Below are positions 39,950 to 52,822 of a DNA stretch of 64,000 nucleotides, one piece after another (within the stretch, counting starts at the first letter, position 1; each line of letters starts with the position of its first letter). The stretch covers positions 32,430,204 to 32,494,203 of the forward strand of contig OY365807.1 in assembly GCA_959347315.1 (NCBI GenBank), written 5' to 3'. Below the pieces are notes generated by a model. It was not told where the DNA came from. It saw nothing but the letters and a program-made list of their open reading frames with translations, and ran no database searches. This stretch comes from Bimastos eiseni. Lineage: Eukaryota > Annelida > Clitellata > Crassiclitellata > Lumbricidae. A program made the position numbers and the translations under genes.

Positions 39950-42900
39950 ATGACAGGGAAGTCGAGCTTTGGTCTTTTTCTGTGTTTTGCTGTGTTTTTG
40001 CCCTCGACGGAGTGCTACAGGCATGTGATTTTCATGCACGGAATTCTGGCTGGAAAGTCGGAGGTGAAGAATTTCGAGAAGTACCTGAATGAAGTTAGTA
40101 TCGCTTTTAAGAATCTCATAGTAACGCGGAAATGCACTGGTTATATTTGGGGCGGGATATTTAACACCCAGGGAGCTGTACACGTGATCGAAGGCCCCAT
40201 TCATAAAATTATATTACGTGCGCATAAGTTATATTTTAAGACCCATGCACCTCATTCATTTTGTGAATCTCTCCCTAATGTGTACGTAAAGCTAAGCTTC
40301 TCTAGTACTCCCCCTTTACGAAGTTAATTAGCTAGAGTCATTTACAAGACATTTATTTCGCCGTAGACAACTGTCTATTTTTGTTAAACATCATATTTGC
40401 TAGCTAAAATCGGTTAGATGATATGAAGATATAAATATTGACATCCAGTGTTGTATGCAAGATTTGGAACTTCGAGACCAAGACGAGACCGAGACAGTGA
40501 GGTTGGGGTACCAAAACCGAGACGCCAGGTCCAAGACAGTACGAGACAGTACGAGGCAGTAAAAGACCAATGATCTAATATAAAGGGCTGTAAAATACTT
40601 ATGTATCAGTTTTCGAGAATAAGGTTCATTTATAATTTTAATTTTAAACTTATTACATAGGCCTAGGCCAAGTACCAATTCCAGAGAACAGTTTTTCTAT
40701 TGCCATGTTTTGTCTTTTTCGATATCTCTTTGTCGACCTATTTTCTGAAGAGTATAAAGAAAGCTTTTTTAGACATGTCTGAAATCTTCTAAATGATTTT
40801 AAACGAGCAAATTCAGATACCAAATACCAAAAGAAATTATAAATTTGAGCATATACATACTTACCCTGAGAAACTCGAAGTTGTTCCGATCGTTTCGGTT
40901 ATGGTGGTTTTGCATCAACGACAAACGGCACGCTATGGCTATTGTTTGTTGATCACTTCAAATTGTGTCAACGCAAATTTCACAATTTCAGTTTCTCTCT
41001 CAGACAGTTTTCCACTTTAAGATAATTGAAATGATTTCAGTATCATGTGACTCACGTGTTAGCCAGAATTAGGCCCTACCGTTTTTCATAGATTCCAGTT
41101 TGAGTTTCTAGCGCAAGATTTTATGACAGTTGACACGAGACTTATCAAGACCGCTTGTTTGAGACAAAAAATTTTTGTTTACTTCAAGACAAGTTTCTAA
41201 AAATTTGAGACAATACCACGAGACCGAGACCGAGACAACAGGCGACCGAGACCGAGACTCTAAAAAACTGTCTCGAGACGTTTCGAGGCCAAGACAGTGT
41301 CTTGAGACCATATAACTCTGTTTACATCATAAAATTCATAAAGCAAGAACCTGGAGCATTGTCAGTGATTTTGGTTTTTAGTTCTGATTTTATATGCCAT
41401 AACTTTGGGTATGAGCAATCTGTCTGAAAGAAATCTAATTATAGTACAAAGTACTTGCTTTACATCAGTCTTGAATGCTGTTTGCTGACATTAAAACCAA
41501 TTGTGAACTACCGGCATCCCTTCTTAATTCTGCTTTTCATCAACAGGCTTGTCATTACCTCGGATGACGTGGTCATACATGAGCAAAGTTAATGTATAAT
41601 TATGATGTCCACATTAAATTATTTCTAATTATTTCTATATATACAGTTCAAGGTGAACATCATAATTAGAAATTTAGTTTTGCCTGCATGCACAATCTGT
41701 CTAGACCCCTCCCTTGCCATCCACGCTCGTACCTAACATCACCCTAAATCTATTCACCCCTGAGTGTGTACGTTATATGCGGATGGGCCCTAATGTATCA
41801 TTCTATAGCCACAGATGAATCGATGTTACAAATGGCGGAGGAAAAAAAATCTGTAGGACTAATATGAAGCTGACAGAGAAAATGAGGGAGACTCTTTTCT
41901 AAGATCTTTAATTGAAAGCAGAATGGAGGAGATCAGACGATCAGACAAGAGTAAGACAGAGAATGATGGTATTGGACTGAAATTTCGAATGATGAAAGAG
42001 GGCTACAGGAAGTTGAAGGGGAAGGCAGGAAAAATATCAAATGGTGACTTTGAATGGACCTGAGAAGGCAAATAATAATGCTGCTCAAATTTCTTTGGTA
42101 TGTATTATTCAATGCTAGTATAGAATGATTGTCCTCTGTTTTTGGATTAGACAGTGATAAATGCACAATAAAATTTCATTTAGATGGTTGGAGAGTGTTA
42201 TATGATTTTATTTCCCTTAAAGCAAAGCTACGAAGAACACCTCAGAACTCACTATTTCTCATTGGCTTTCAAACATTTGAGTATTGAACTGTTCTTCACC
42301 TGCCAACTGACTGATAAGGCTGTCAAAAAAATGTTGACATCATGGCCCGGGTACCCGTTGACCCATGGAGCGGGTACCCGGGTACTGGACATTTTGTTAG
42401 GAAATGTCGAGAATGCTGGGAAACTTGTAAAACATGACCTTTCTATATTTTCGCACAGTTATAACTATCATAACTAAATTCATTACTATTTAATTAAGGC
42501 TGAAGGGTGGCACTTCATGCCTACTCTAGTACTGTATAGTCTAGTCTGTGTTGTAACCTTGTAGGTTTTTGTCATTTTAGACTTTTCATTTAAAATATTA
42601 TGTTTATAATTTATAACTATAAAAAACCTTGTATGATCATCGGAACATTTGTGGTATATGTTCTGGTAAAATTGACCATTTTTACGGAATGTAGGGCACC
42701 TGGAGACCAATTTCATTGTCTGGGCAGTTGCCCTCTGGTGGGTGCACGGGCACCCGTTGAAAGCCTTACTGACCGACCGACTGATGGATTGCGCATCAGA
42801 TTTGCATTGCTGTATGCCCTTGTGCATGTTAGAAATCTTTGTAATAATAAATGATAGTGATGATTTTGTGAATTAATGGTTTGACTTAAAACATTTGTTT

Positions 42901-45003
42901 GTTTAGTATCATCCAGGCACCAATCTCTCAGTTATTGACAAGTTCCAGTACCTAAGGAGCTTTGTTCCTCTGTGGAGGCAGACGAGCGAAGTCCGCATCC
43001 AGATGGAAAAGATCATGTCCGAGCATCCAGAGGGCGTTCATCTCGTTTGCTTTTCACAAGGCCAGTAACGTTATTGCATCTAACATTCAATTGCTCCTTA
43101 CGATCTGCTTCACGATTACATGAATTTTTATACTCACTGCTTATCTCCTTCACTATAAGATGAATGCTGATGCAGATCAAGGCTTTTTATATTGCACTTT
43201 GTTATGATATCAGTTCTGATATATTTCCGGGATAAATTCTGATATACATCTGGGATCAATTTTGATGTAATTATGTCTGGGATAAATTCGATATGATTAT
43301 TTTATGTCTGTAATATTTTTTTTATTATGTGACTGGGACATAAATTCTGATATATGTCTGGGATAAATTCTGTTATATGTCTGAGATCTTCTTTGATATA
43401 TGTCTGGGATAAATTCTGATATATGTCTATAATATATCAGAATAATTTATCCCAGACATATATCAGAATTTGGAATACTATGATACTCGGCTGAGGAAAG
43501 AATCAGAGTTGAGTTTTGGTTCATCTATTAATAAAAGTCCAGTGATCTGTGTAATAAGAAAAGCACAAAAAGGGTGAATGAATTTCAGGATCCACAACTC
43601 TGACATTGTTCCCTTTTTGCTCTGGAATATACCTCTGACTAATTGACTAACTATCTTGTCTGTTCTCAACCATTATGAGGATTCAAGCAAAGCAAATAAT
43701 ATCAAGCAATAATCACCCATAGCAACCGTTTTCTGTGCAATAATATTTGATGCACTGAACTTTCAGTAATGAGAAATACTGGTTTCTGACCATAATGCAG
43801 AAGAAGCTTATAATAGCACACTATCTTCTGACCTGCCAAATAAACTGGTCACGTTAATTTAATAGAGTATCATAGTGCTCGGCATTATTCGGACACAGAG
43901 TAACAACAACTCCACGAGTATTAATAGTGTGAAAAAAATCGAAATTCAGATCATTTTCTGTTTTACTGCAGCTGCTGTTGCTAGTAATACTTACTAGTCA
44001 CTACTTCCTTGTGTAAATTGAGACACCACTGTAACATTCATACAAATTGTGCAAACTGCCAAACTAAAAATCAAGAAAATGAGACTTTTTTAATATTTGA
44101 TACTCATACTCCGTACTCCGTACTAATCATTCATGATACTCGGCAGGTAAAGCTCTTGGTTCATCCCTATATGTTAATTGATGTGGCGATAAAGGACAGG
44201 TTGAAATTGATGATCCATCTTACTTGTATAAGATTTCCATATTTAATGAGTTACATCAGAAAATATTTTTCCTCTAATAAACTTTCCTGTTGTTTCTTTT
44301 GGTTGAGTGTGTTATGGGTTGGTCTGTAAATTGCCGGACAGTAGAGTTTGTCCACTCCCAGTGTATGTATAATCATGGTAGCATTTTAGTTAAAACGAGT
44401 CTAATGATATACAATAACATGGAGCAGAACACTTCTATGTTCTCAGAGTAATGGGTGCAAGTCAATCTGATACTGATTGACTGCATTTAGGCTAAACAGC
44501 TGGAAGTAGGTCATGTCACAATTACACTAAACATCTGTAAGAAGGTCATGTTACACTTCTACTAAAACATCTGTAAGTGGGTCATGTTACATATCTACTA
44601 AACTTCTGTAAGTAGGTCATGTTACATATCTACTAAACAGCTCTAAGTAGGTTACATTGCATTTATTATGTAAGTGGGTCGTATTGCATTTATGCTGTTA
44701 GTAGGTCATGTTCTCTCCACATGTTACATCGACACTAAGCTGTAAGTGGATCATGTTGCATTTATGCTAAATAGTGTAAATAGGTCATGTTCTCTTCACA
44801 TGTTCTAATCTTCCTCTTTTTCCAAACAGGTGGACTGATCTGTCGAGGTGTTTTGGAGACAATGCCGACTCACAACGTCATCAATTTCATTTCTTTGAGT
44901 TCGCCGCAAGGGGGCCAGTACGGAAGCAAGTATCTTGTTCAGTTCAGTCCTTATTGATTTCATGATGCTCTTGCATACACTGTTACATATATCTTAACAC
45001 ACA

Positions 45004-45074
<71 letters not shown>

Positions 45075-48000
45075 ATTCAATTGCATTTGCATGTCATACA
45101 TATGCCTTTGTACATATGCATAACTGTAATTAAAACTTGAGCAGTGTCAACAAGGAAATGAAACTGAAACTCAAAAGACAGAACTGTTACAAGAATTGTA
45201 TGCAAAAATATTGCTGTACAAATAATAATTAAATGCAAAAGGAAAACTATGATGAGTGCACACAGACAGGCTCATTCTCTTTACTTACTTACTCAACATA
45301 ATTCAGGGCAAACTCTGTACTAATTGACTTCAAGATTCTTCTCCTTGCATTAACCTCAGTTATTAGTACAGCTCAGAATTGACGAGGAAGCTTTGTGTTC
45401 CTGTTCTGATTCGGTCTGCATATTGTAATTGTGAACTATGAAATGGGTCTTAATTCAATGCTTGTCAGCTTTCATGTGCTGCTGAGTAAGTAAGTGACGG
45501 CTCTTCAGAGACTGTGTCAATTTGTCATGTTTAAGGGAAGCGTCAAAAAGGTGCTATATGTGTCGAGATATTTCTGTATAGACTTCTGACTACCTGTACA
45601 GCAAAACTCACTTTCACAAGCCAACTTTGAATTAAGCTGTAAACCTGTATCTACTACAGGAAGAAGGAAGAGGATTTGCAGTATCTGAAGCAGGCCGATT
45701 CTAGTTGTTTTTTGCTGTATATTTTTAGTAGATTTTTAATCGATAAAATGCTTTTTCTTGTCTAGCCACCAACTACCTGTCCCCCATTTTGCCTCATTAT
45801 TGGACCAAGGACTATTATAAGTGAGCAAATATATTTATCAGATGGATTGTTTTCTTTTCAAATTTATTTTTCATTTAGAGATTTCTTATCGGCCTAGATT
45901 CAGTTCATGATTTTGTCTCTTATTCAATAACATTTCAGTAATGCTGTATATCTTTTGAAATGAATTGTCTGAGAAAAAATGTTTAATTTTTAAATTATGA
46001 TCGATAAGAATCGTGACAAGCTGTAATGATAAATGATTGAATACAGTTAATTTCAATCTCCTGTGTTTATTTTGCTTTAAGTTGCTTGACAGCTTTTTGT
46101 CTTTAATGCATTTGTCACTATATGTTTTATTGGTTGTGAATTACTGTGTAGTCAGTTGTTTAATGTATACAAAAAAGGATTTTAACAAGTATTATCATTG
46201 GCTTTAATTGTCAGTGGGTCTTAAAAGTGCTAATTGCTATATTGTTACTTCGATTGTTCCTTTGTTCTATCGTATAGTTTCTGTTGAATGTTTGTTGTTG
46301 AAACTTTTCAGGTTGTTCTATACAAATGAAGGTCAGAAATGGTCCATAGCTAACTACTGGAATGGTGAGAGAGATGATCGAATGTACTAGATTTCTTAAT
46401 TTTGATGAAAGTCGCGTGTTATTGACCACCTGGTTCTTTGCGTTTTGCTCTACTTTACGTTAGAAGTGCATTGGGCTATATGTGGTTCTCAGTGGTTCAA
46501 TGCATTTTAAGTTAAGTAGCCATTTCTGTGTGCGCAGTGGTCCAGCGGTTAGCGAGCTGGATGGTTGAATGGGGTTAAAATTCCCTGCTCAACTTGTTTC
46601 ATGATTTATATTCCACTTGAGTTCGCTTGCCAACTCCGTTCTTATGAGCTGACCCATACATTCTCTGTGTAATGATGAGATGGTTTGGCAGAGCACTGGC
46701 CATCCACCTTCATATGCAGAAGCTAAAAAAAATGAGGTTGAGCACTGACTACATGCTCATATCCATGTCTTCTTCTCCGACTATCTTACGGCCTGCTCTT
46801 CTCTTCTTTTGCTTCTGCTTGCTCTTTCAAATCTTTCACAACAGAACTACTTATCTGTTTCAATATAGAAATACAACTTGTATTGCAGATTGAAAACTGC
46901 CATCTCATCTCCCTGTTTGGATATTTACTGTGTAGGTCTTAGACGAGTGTCCCTAGGTGATTCTGGTGATTTTCCTATAGACCCATGTCAACAGATATGA
47001 TCCATGGTCTTTTCTAGAGTTGTACATTCAGGTGTATTAATTGCACCCATTGTTCTTATGTTGCCCTTACATAATGAGGTTTTGTGTTTAATTTAAGTAA
47101 TTATTTGCAACTGTATTTTTCTTATATTTTTCTTGATGTATAGATCCTCATCAGGAGAAGCTGTTTTTCAAGTGGTCCAGTTATCTTTCTGTGATCAACA
47201 ATCAGAGTACTACAAACACCAGTTTCACGCCAGGTTAGCGGTTTGTTTTGGTGCAGTTTGGTTTTCCAGGTGATGGGTTTTGGTTCCAGGTGGTTTCTCA
47301 TGTAAACCGATGAATTATTTGTATGCCATCTATTTACCTGACTTCTGGTTTCTCTTGTCTGTTGGATTTAAAATAGATCTCTTTAATGGAATTTGAATTA
47401 ATGGTGATTTCACTGGGAGATCTGTTTAGGTGTGCTGGACTCTTGGTTTGCTTTGTTTCTGTGACTAACATCTTTACTACTGTAATTAACATCTTTATTA
47501 CTGTAATTAGCATCTTTGTTGCAGTAACAGCATTTTCTATGACACTGGCATCTAGTGCATAGGTCATCAAAGGATGTTGCATCAAGAGTCGAGGTGTGTT
47601 GACATGTTAACAGTCAGAAGATCTGTCATTGAAACAAAGAGACATTGATTCAGTTTCTTATTTGTAGTGTTTCGCATTTTGAGAATACTAGTTTACTCAA
47701 AAACCTTTATAAGACCTTTGTTTGATTTTCAAACTGCTCTACGATTACAAGTATGCTAAGTAACCATTTTCCTACTACCGAATTATTTTTCATTTAGTTG
47801 AATTGACGATGTAGGAGCCTAGATCATTAGCACCATCAAAAGAATATTTCATACATTATGGATGAATTAATATTGATATTTTTTTATTTTCCTGAATGAA
47901 GACAAAGTTAATTTGCACCATTCGGATGTTTGAAAGTAGAAATTTTATTTGTATAATCTGAGTTTCTTTGTGTTTTTGATATCAGAATTTCGTCAGAATT

Positions 48001-51000
48001 TTATTCGGTTAAAGAATCTTATATTGGTCGGTGGTCCTGACGATGGCGTTATTACACCTTGGGAATCAAGGTAAGGGTTGTTTTAACTGGAAGAATTTGG
48101 TTTTCTTTGTATACAATGCTTGACGCTTGACAGATGCAGCCTTAGAACAATCTTCATTGTTTCATTCTGATATGAAACAATTGAGGATATGAATCTGGAA
48201 TTTAATTGATCTTTGGAACAATATTTTATTATTTATTGATTATTTTATTTTATTATTTATTTTTTTGCACTTGTGATTCTTAGTCTGAAATGCCAGACCA
48301 GTGAGCATAAATAGCTTTCTGAGTACACAACATAACAGGGCTGGTTGTTGTGTGGTGTATATGCGGCAACTTCAAATATGCAGTTGTTGAAGTATCGACC
48401 CAGAACGCTAAGTGACATTGGTGATCATTAATCTTATCAATAAGCATCAGATGGCAGGGCTGTTCATATCGCGAAAAGAATTGCTATATTTTGTATCACT
48501 GATACTTTTTTCAATATTGCAGCAAGTATCACAATACTTTTATTTTGCTGGTTTGACTAAGTTGCGATCATGAAATATAAGAAGTAAATTGTTATGTTTC
48601 GAAAATTGCCTCTTTTGGTTATCTTATCTTTTGTGTGAACCGATAGAATTTATAATTATAACAATGACCGAAAGCAGACCTCTCCTTTTACGATCAGTAG
48701 TAGAAGTGGCTTGCCTAATTAATTTTAGAGTGTTTGCAAAGTTAGTTGATATTGAAAATGAAGATTGTCAATTCAATATCAGCGCAGAGTGTTCAAACAG
48801 CATTGCCATCGGCCCAAGCGATCGTGTGGGATATGCCTTATGATTAATTATCGGTGCATAAAATATGCTAACAACGAATTAAGCAAGCCTATCTAAAAGT
48901 ATTGGTAAAAGTATTGGTAAAAGTATTGGTAAAAGTATTGGTAAAAGTATTGGTAATGGTATTGCAATATTAAAAAGTATTGGTGTTAACTCTATTTTTC
49001 TCTTTAGTTTTCTGCCTTTTCAGCAGGTTTGCATGTCCAATGTCTGCACTTCTCTCTGTGCTGGGCCTCCTCCTTCATCCTCTTGTAGCCGCCCCTTCCA
49101 TCATCCAGTCCAAGATCATTGTTCTCAGTCTTCCTCTTGTTTTTTTCCCTTCAATTTTCCTTCGATGATGTTTTGTAGCAGGGAGTCGCCTCTTAGCATG
49201 TGTCCAATCCAACTCCTTTGTCGTTCTTTTATTGTCTTCAGCAGTGATCTTTTCTCTCCTACCATTTGTAGTACCTTTTCGTTAGTTTTGTGCACTGTCC
49301 AACTAGCTTTTTTCATATTGTTCCAAATTCATATTTCCAATGCTTCCAATCTTTGGTATTGACGATACTTTTATTATGAAGTATTGGTATTGCGGTTGTA
49401 ATACTTTATTCAAGTACTGTTAACAGCCCTGCCAAATGGCTTGCATCAGGAACTGGTGATGATGATGATGATACTATGGAACAAGTATATTGGTTTGAGC
49501 CTCTCTAAAACGATGAGGAATTTGAGCAAGAACTTCACATCAAATTGCTTAGTACCACAGACTTGTTAAGCTTGACTGTTTGGTAATAACAATGTAGAAA
49601 GTATCATTTTTATTGCTTGTATCATGCCAATATATGAATTAACCTCAAAAGGGTAAATGCAGAAGTTGTAGTAGTAATTAAATAATGAGTGAATAGTAAA
49701 ATCCAAAATTGATAATAAGATAAACAATACCTAGATATATTTTACTTCACTTTGTCTTTTAGCCATTTTGGTGTTTTCGATGATCAAGAGAAAGTCGTGG
49801 AGATGAAAGACCAGCAGGTACACTAATTATGTGGGTGATAGGGCTGTAAAAATTGTAGAAGAATATGGCCTGACTGCATGAGCATAATGCACTCAGGCTG
49901 TTTGGGTACCTGCTGAAATCGGTTTACAGGTACCTGAAATTCCGTAAAAATGTGCAATTTTTCCTGAATATATGCCATAAATATTCCGTTGGTCTTATTG
50001 GGTGACTGCCTGGGCAATGAAATCGATTCTCGAGTGCCCGACATTCCATAAAAATGCGCAATTTCCTAACAAAATTTCTGCGCTGAAGGGTACTCGACTG
50101 CGCGGAACGACAGGTACCTGGCTCGTGATTTCACAATTTTTTTTACAGCCTTAGTTGCTAGTCACAGCATATAAAATGGCAGTTGATTACTCACTAGTTG
50201 AGCACTATTAGCGATGATTAAAGGATATCATCTGTGACTGCTAGATAATTAACTTATGCACATTTTATTAAGCACGTTCGAAAGTTACATGTGCTGATAT
50301 CACGCTGGTGTGATTAGGCAGTTAAATACTCAAAACAATGGATCCTGATGAACTATTCAAGCTGAGATTTGAAACTACAACAGAAACAATGGCAGAAAAT
50401 GATGAGATATCGTTTATACTGTATCATATTTCTTCATAGATTGAATTATCAAATGGTTGCCTTCCAGGCGGATGTGACAGAGTGTTTGAAGGCAATTGAA
50501 CAGGTGCAAGTAGCTGGTACACATCTTCAATTCTTAGGCAGTTGATGACGTCTGATGCATGAATGTGTGCTTGCTTATGGCAGTCTATGTAGTACTTTAG
50601 AAAACGTCACAGCGTGATGAGAGATGATGATTGCTAAACAAATTGCAGCTGTTCTCAACACAGGATCTTTCTCTTCGTCTCGTCCAAATGTCTTTTTTAA
50701 TTTTTGCAGTTTCAACTTCTTATAACTTTTCGGTTCCACAATGGTCTCAACTGCATTCTTCTCTGAATTAAAGCAGTATGGAATTGCAGCCTAGTATGGA
50801 ATTGCAGCCTAGTGTGGATGGGGAAGACCAGCTGGTCTGGGGCAACAACAGTATGGAATGCTCTGCCGGTTGCACTTTGGATCTTGAGATATCATTGGAG
50901 GGCATGCATAGGATGTGGAAGATTTGATTCTTAATGCCATCTTATTGACAACTGTATTTGCAGTGCATTTAGTCAGTAATAGTCACATTATGTTGTGCTT

Positions 51001-51205
51001 GACATATCAAATTTTGATGATGATATTATAAATATAGTTTAAATCTGTTGTGTTTATATAGCTATACAAGGAGGACTGGTTTGGACTGAAAACATTGAAT
51101 GCAAGATCATCTCTTCATTTCTACAACATCAGTGGTGTTAAACACACAGACTGGCATCGAAATCCATTCGTCTTCCTCAAATGCATCGAACCATGGCTTG
51201 ATTAG
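39950..51205 (+). CDS. PPT2: Palmitoyl-protein thioesterase 2, complete, nine exons
   Basis: PPT2 is a lysosomal alpha/beta-hydrolase acting on S-thioester-linked acyl groups. Exons: 39950-40093, 42907-43060, 44830-44925, 45766-45820, 46312-46364, 47144-47233, 47986-48070, 49763-49817, 51062-51205; total 876 nt, 291 aa, near the human 302. The N-terminus [18 protein letters not shown] is a signal peptide. [11 protein letters not shown] supplies the oxyanion-side HG motif. The catalytic triad is Ser98 in CFSQGG, an Asp in [11 protein letters not shown] (216/217) and His272 in [18 protein letters not shown] and NYWND are also PPT2-like. Introns 2 and 3 begin with GC, not GT, which frame and protein conservation require. 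The usual LINE, hAT and tandem-repeat debris fills the introns. An earlier in-frame TTG at 39890 is not a plausible start. Confidence 0.97.
40446..41320. mobile_element. hAT-type element rich in GAGACCGAGAC repeats (875 bp)
   Basis: The ends are CAGTGTTGTATGCAAG and ACCATATAACTCTG. Flanks TTGACATC (40438-40445) and TTTACATC (41321-41328) match at 7 of 8. Subterminal blocks consist of GAGACCGAGAC words in both halves. It lies in PPT2 intron 1 and has no transposase. Confidence 0.82.
42222..42314 (+). mobile_element. LINE 3'-end fragment
   Basis: The translation [20 protein letters not shown] matches the tail of the LINE at 61310-63050 (corresponding words KLTISLWLSRIW in a shifted frame; DNA ACTCACTATTTCTC.TTGGCTTTCAA is shared). 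It directly abuts the hAT-type MITE at 42315. Confidence 0.7.
42315..42768. mobile_element. hAT-type MITE, family D copy 1 (454 bp)
   Basis: It starts TAAGGCTGTCAAAAAAATG and ends GTTGAAAGCCTTA, with flanks CTGACTGA (42307-42314) and CTGACCGA (42769-42776), 7 of 8 matching. The interior has GCGGGTACCCGGGTAC and TTCATTGTCTGGGCAG words shared in inverted order with the element at 49839-50153. It lies in PPT2 intron 1, 138 bp before exon 2. Confidence 0.75.
43200..43470. repeat. Degenerate tandem array of TATGTCTGGGATAAATTCTGA
   Basis: About nine degenerate copies of a 21-26 bp unit (core GTCTGGGATAAATTCTGATA) occur, the last in inverted orientation (ATCCCAGACATATATCAGAA, read as TTATCCCAGACATATATCAG). 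The array therefore ends in a hairpin. It is intronic, just after PPT2 exon 2. Confidence 0.85.
44465..44815 (+). repeat. Degenerate tandem array with GTAAGT and AGGTCATGTTAC words
   Basis: About eight units of 35-45 bp each read roughly CTGTAAGTAGGTCATGTTAC followed by ATCTACTAAACA. The array ends about 15 bp before the 3' splice site of PPT2 exon 3. Each unit contains a consensus-like 5' splice-site word (GTAAGT) and most contain AGGTCA, a nuclear-receptor half-site. Confidence 0.85.
45000..45066. repeat. (TA)n microsatellite
   Basis: Three TATATA blocks are separated by single ACA/ATG interruptions and followed by TGTATGTATGTAT. It lies in PPT2 intron 3. Confidence 0.95.
46536..46665 (+). 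repeat. Second tRNA-derived SINE type (fragment)
   Basis: GCAGTGGTCCAGCGGTTAGCG is an A-box-like segment and GGGGTTAAAATTCCC a degraded B-box about 35 bp later, as in a tRNA head. It does not match the five-copy SINE family elsewhere in the window. It lies in PPT2 intron 5. Confidence 0.55.
48893..48957. repeat. 12-bp tandem repeat AAAAGTATTGGT, five copies
   Basis: Five consecutive near-identical units; the unit equals the host element's own AAGTATTGG motif, so it probably arose by slippage inside the transposon. Confidence 0.95.
49050..49316 (-). mobile_element. Antisense LINE C-terminal fragment
   Basis: The minus strand reads [20 protein letters not shown] then [15 protein letters not shown], the WxGHxLR phrase that follows the reverse transcriptase in many retroelements. 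It is truncated on both sides. Confidence 0.6.
49839..50153. mobile_element. MITE, family D copy 2 (about 315 bp)
   Basis: The ends TAGGGCTGTAAAAATTGT and ACAATTTTTTTTACAGCCTTA form imperfect inverted repeats; interior GGTACCTG and GACTGCCTGGGCAATGAAAT match family D copy 1. No target duplication survives. It begins 21 bp after the PPT2 exon 8 donor. Confidence 0.6.
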
Positions 51206-52822
51206 AGCTTCAGAGGCTGCAGTTGTTCCTGGTTGTTCTGCATACCAAATTTTAAGATGTAGTGTAACATACTGTTATGTGTGTGGAGATAAACATTGCA
51301 CTTTTTACAAACCTCAAACAGGTGCTGTTATGTGTCTTTTGTTTTGACTGGATTTCTCTTTTCAGAAGATCTGTTTAGATGTGCTGATTAAATCCAGTGT
51401 CGTCTACCAATGAGGAGGGGTATGGAGAATGATCTCCCACCGGTTGTTAGAAGTGGGATGTTTAACATTTTGACATGAATTGGGGCTTGTTGATTTCTGA
51501 CAATATTACAGTGTGCAATAAGGAAATTTATAGAGGCCGACCTGAGTGAAGGCGTTGTTCTCCGTGCAGCAAATGAATTCAGTTTGGTTGTTTTACATAT
51601 TCACATTTTAGTTGTAATTATTTTTACCCAGGATGTATATGATTACTAAAGCATGGGAAATTAGTTGAGAGGCAAGAAAGATAATCTGGAAGCAAATATT
51701 TTTGTCAAGAAATGTACGTGGAAGTATTTTTTTTAAATTTTGTGTTTTTTAGAGCATTGTGTGTATTGTAGTATATCATGACTATATATCGATTATTGCT
51801 ATTATGTATTGTTTTAATAATTATTATTTAGTAGTGTTTAAATATTCAGTACAATATGTTATAATTATATATTTAAATGTTGTAATATGTTCAAATATTA
51901 TGCCATTAGCATCTTTGTCTCAGTGACTTGGTTTTTGTTTGCTGTCAGTTATGCAATCCAACTATCTTTGTAATTAATTACAATTAAATGAAAGTTATGA
52001 ATTTAATTTTGAGGAAATAAGTATTGTGATCTGGTTAAAAGTACTTCAGGAAACGAAATTTGAAGTTCTTAAGTAAATCTAAATGTGGAGCAACATCGTC
52101 CATGACAGAATTCCTGGACTGTCCTTAGCACAGTTTCATCAATTAAGTGGTTGAAATTGAATCGTGTTTGTTACTTGAATGACTCTCCGTAAGTGTACTA
52201 CTGTAATATTATGGATGATAATTATTTTAGCAGGAATGAAATATAAGAACCAATTATTTATATAGAACCTTTAAAGGCAAGTCTGAAGTTTTCTTTTGCC
52301 AGCCTAGTCCTGGCATGGGAAGTCTTTTTCCAAGTTCTGACGAAAGGTCAATGTTGCTTTGTTTAGAAGCGACTATCAGTTGATGGTTTTTTTGTTTTGA
52401 CAATGGTGCTATAGAAGTTTCAAGATTATAGAGATGGTCACAAGGGGGAGGTGTTAAAGCAGTTTAAGAATTGGGCAGATGAACAGACTGGAGGGTGAGA
52501 CATTGTATGAGGCTAAAGGCGAGCAGGAAGTCATACTCATAGTAGCTGGGTACAATTGCCCCAATGCAGCTATGCACAAATTGTCATTTCACCTCTGTGA
52601 TGCCCCCTATTTTTGTGCATCAATTGTTACCATTGTACACATAACAGTTATGTAATTTTACCTGCATAGAATAAATGTTAGTTCCCGTGGTTTCTGTTGG
52701 ACACTGGAAGTAAGTTGTCATTTTTGGTTGTAAATTTCTAATTCTTTGGATTATAATATTAACTGCTATATTTTAAAATGTTTTTACTAGATGTTTGCAT
52801 ATCCTTGGAGGGTAAAATTTTG
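51206..52822 (+). other. PPT2 3'UTR and downstream sequence
   Basis: No coding region is recognised. The first canonical AATAAA I find after the stop is near 52669, which would give a 3'UTR of about 1.5 kb; shorter forms with variant signals are possible. Confidence 0.45.

Larger units (their letters stand above)
48455..49431. mobile_element. hAT-type element rich in AAGTATTG words, with nested insertions (977 bp)
   Basis: The ends CAGGGCTGTTCATATCGC and AAGTACTGTTAACAGCCCTG are inverted repeats. Flanks TCAGATGG and CCAAATGG agree at 6 of 8. The interior carries GATACTTTT/AAGTATTGG motifs on both sides, a 12-bp tandem repeat (48893-48957) and an antisense LINE fragment (49050-49316). It lies in PPT2 intron 7. 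Confidence 0.65.

Noticed and set aside
43200..44815. CRISPR-like direct repeats
   Set aside because: This is animal intronic DNA; units are degenerate with no unique spacers. They are minisatellites.
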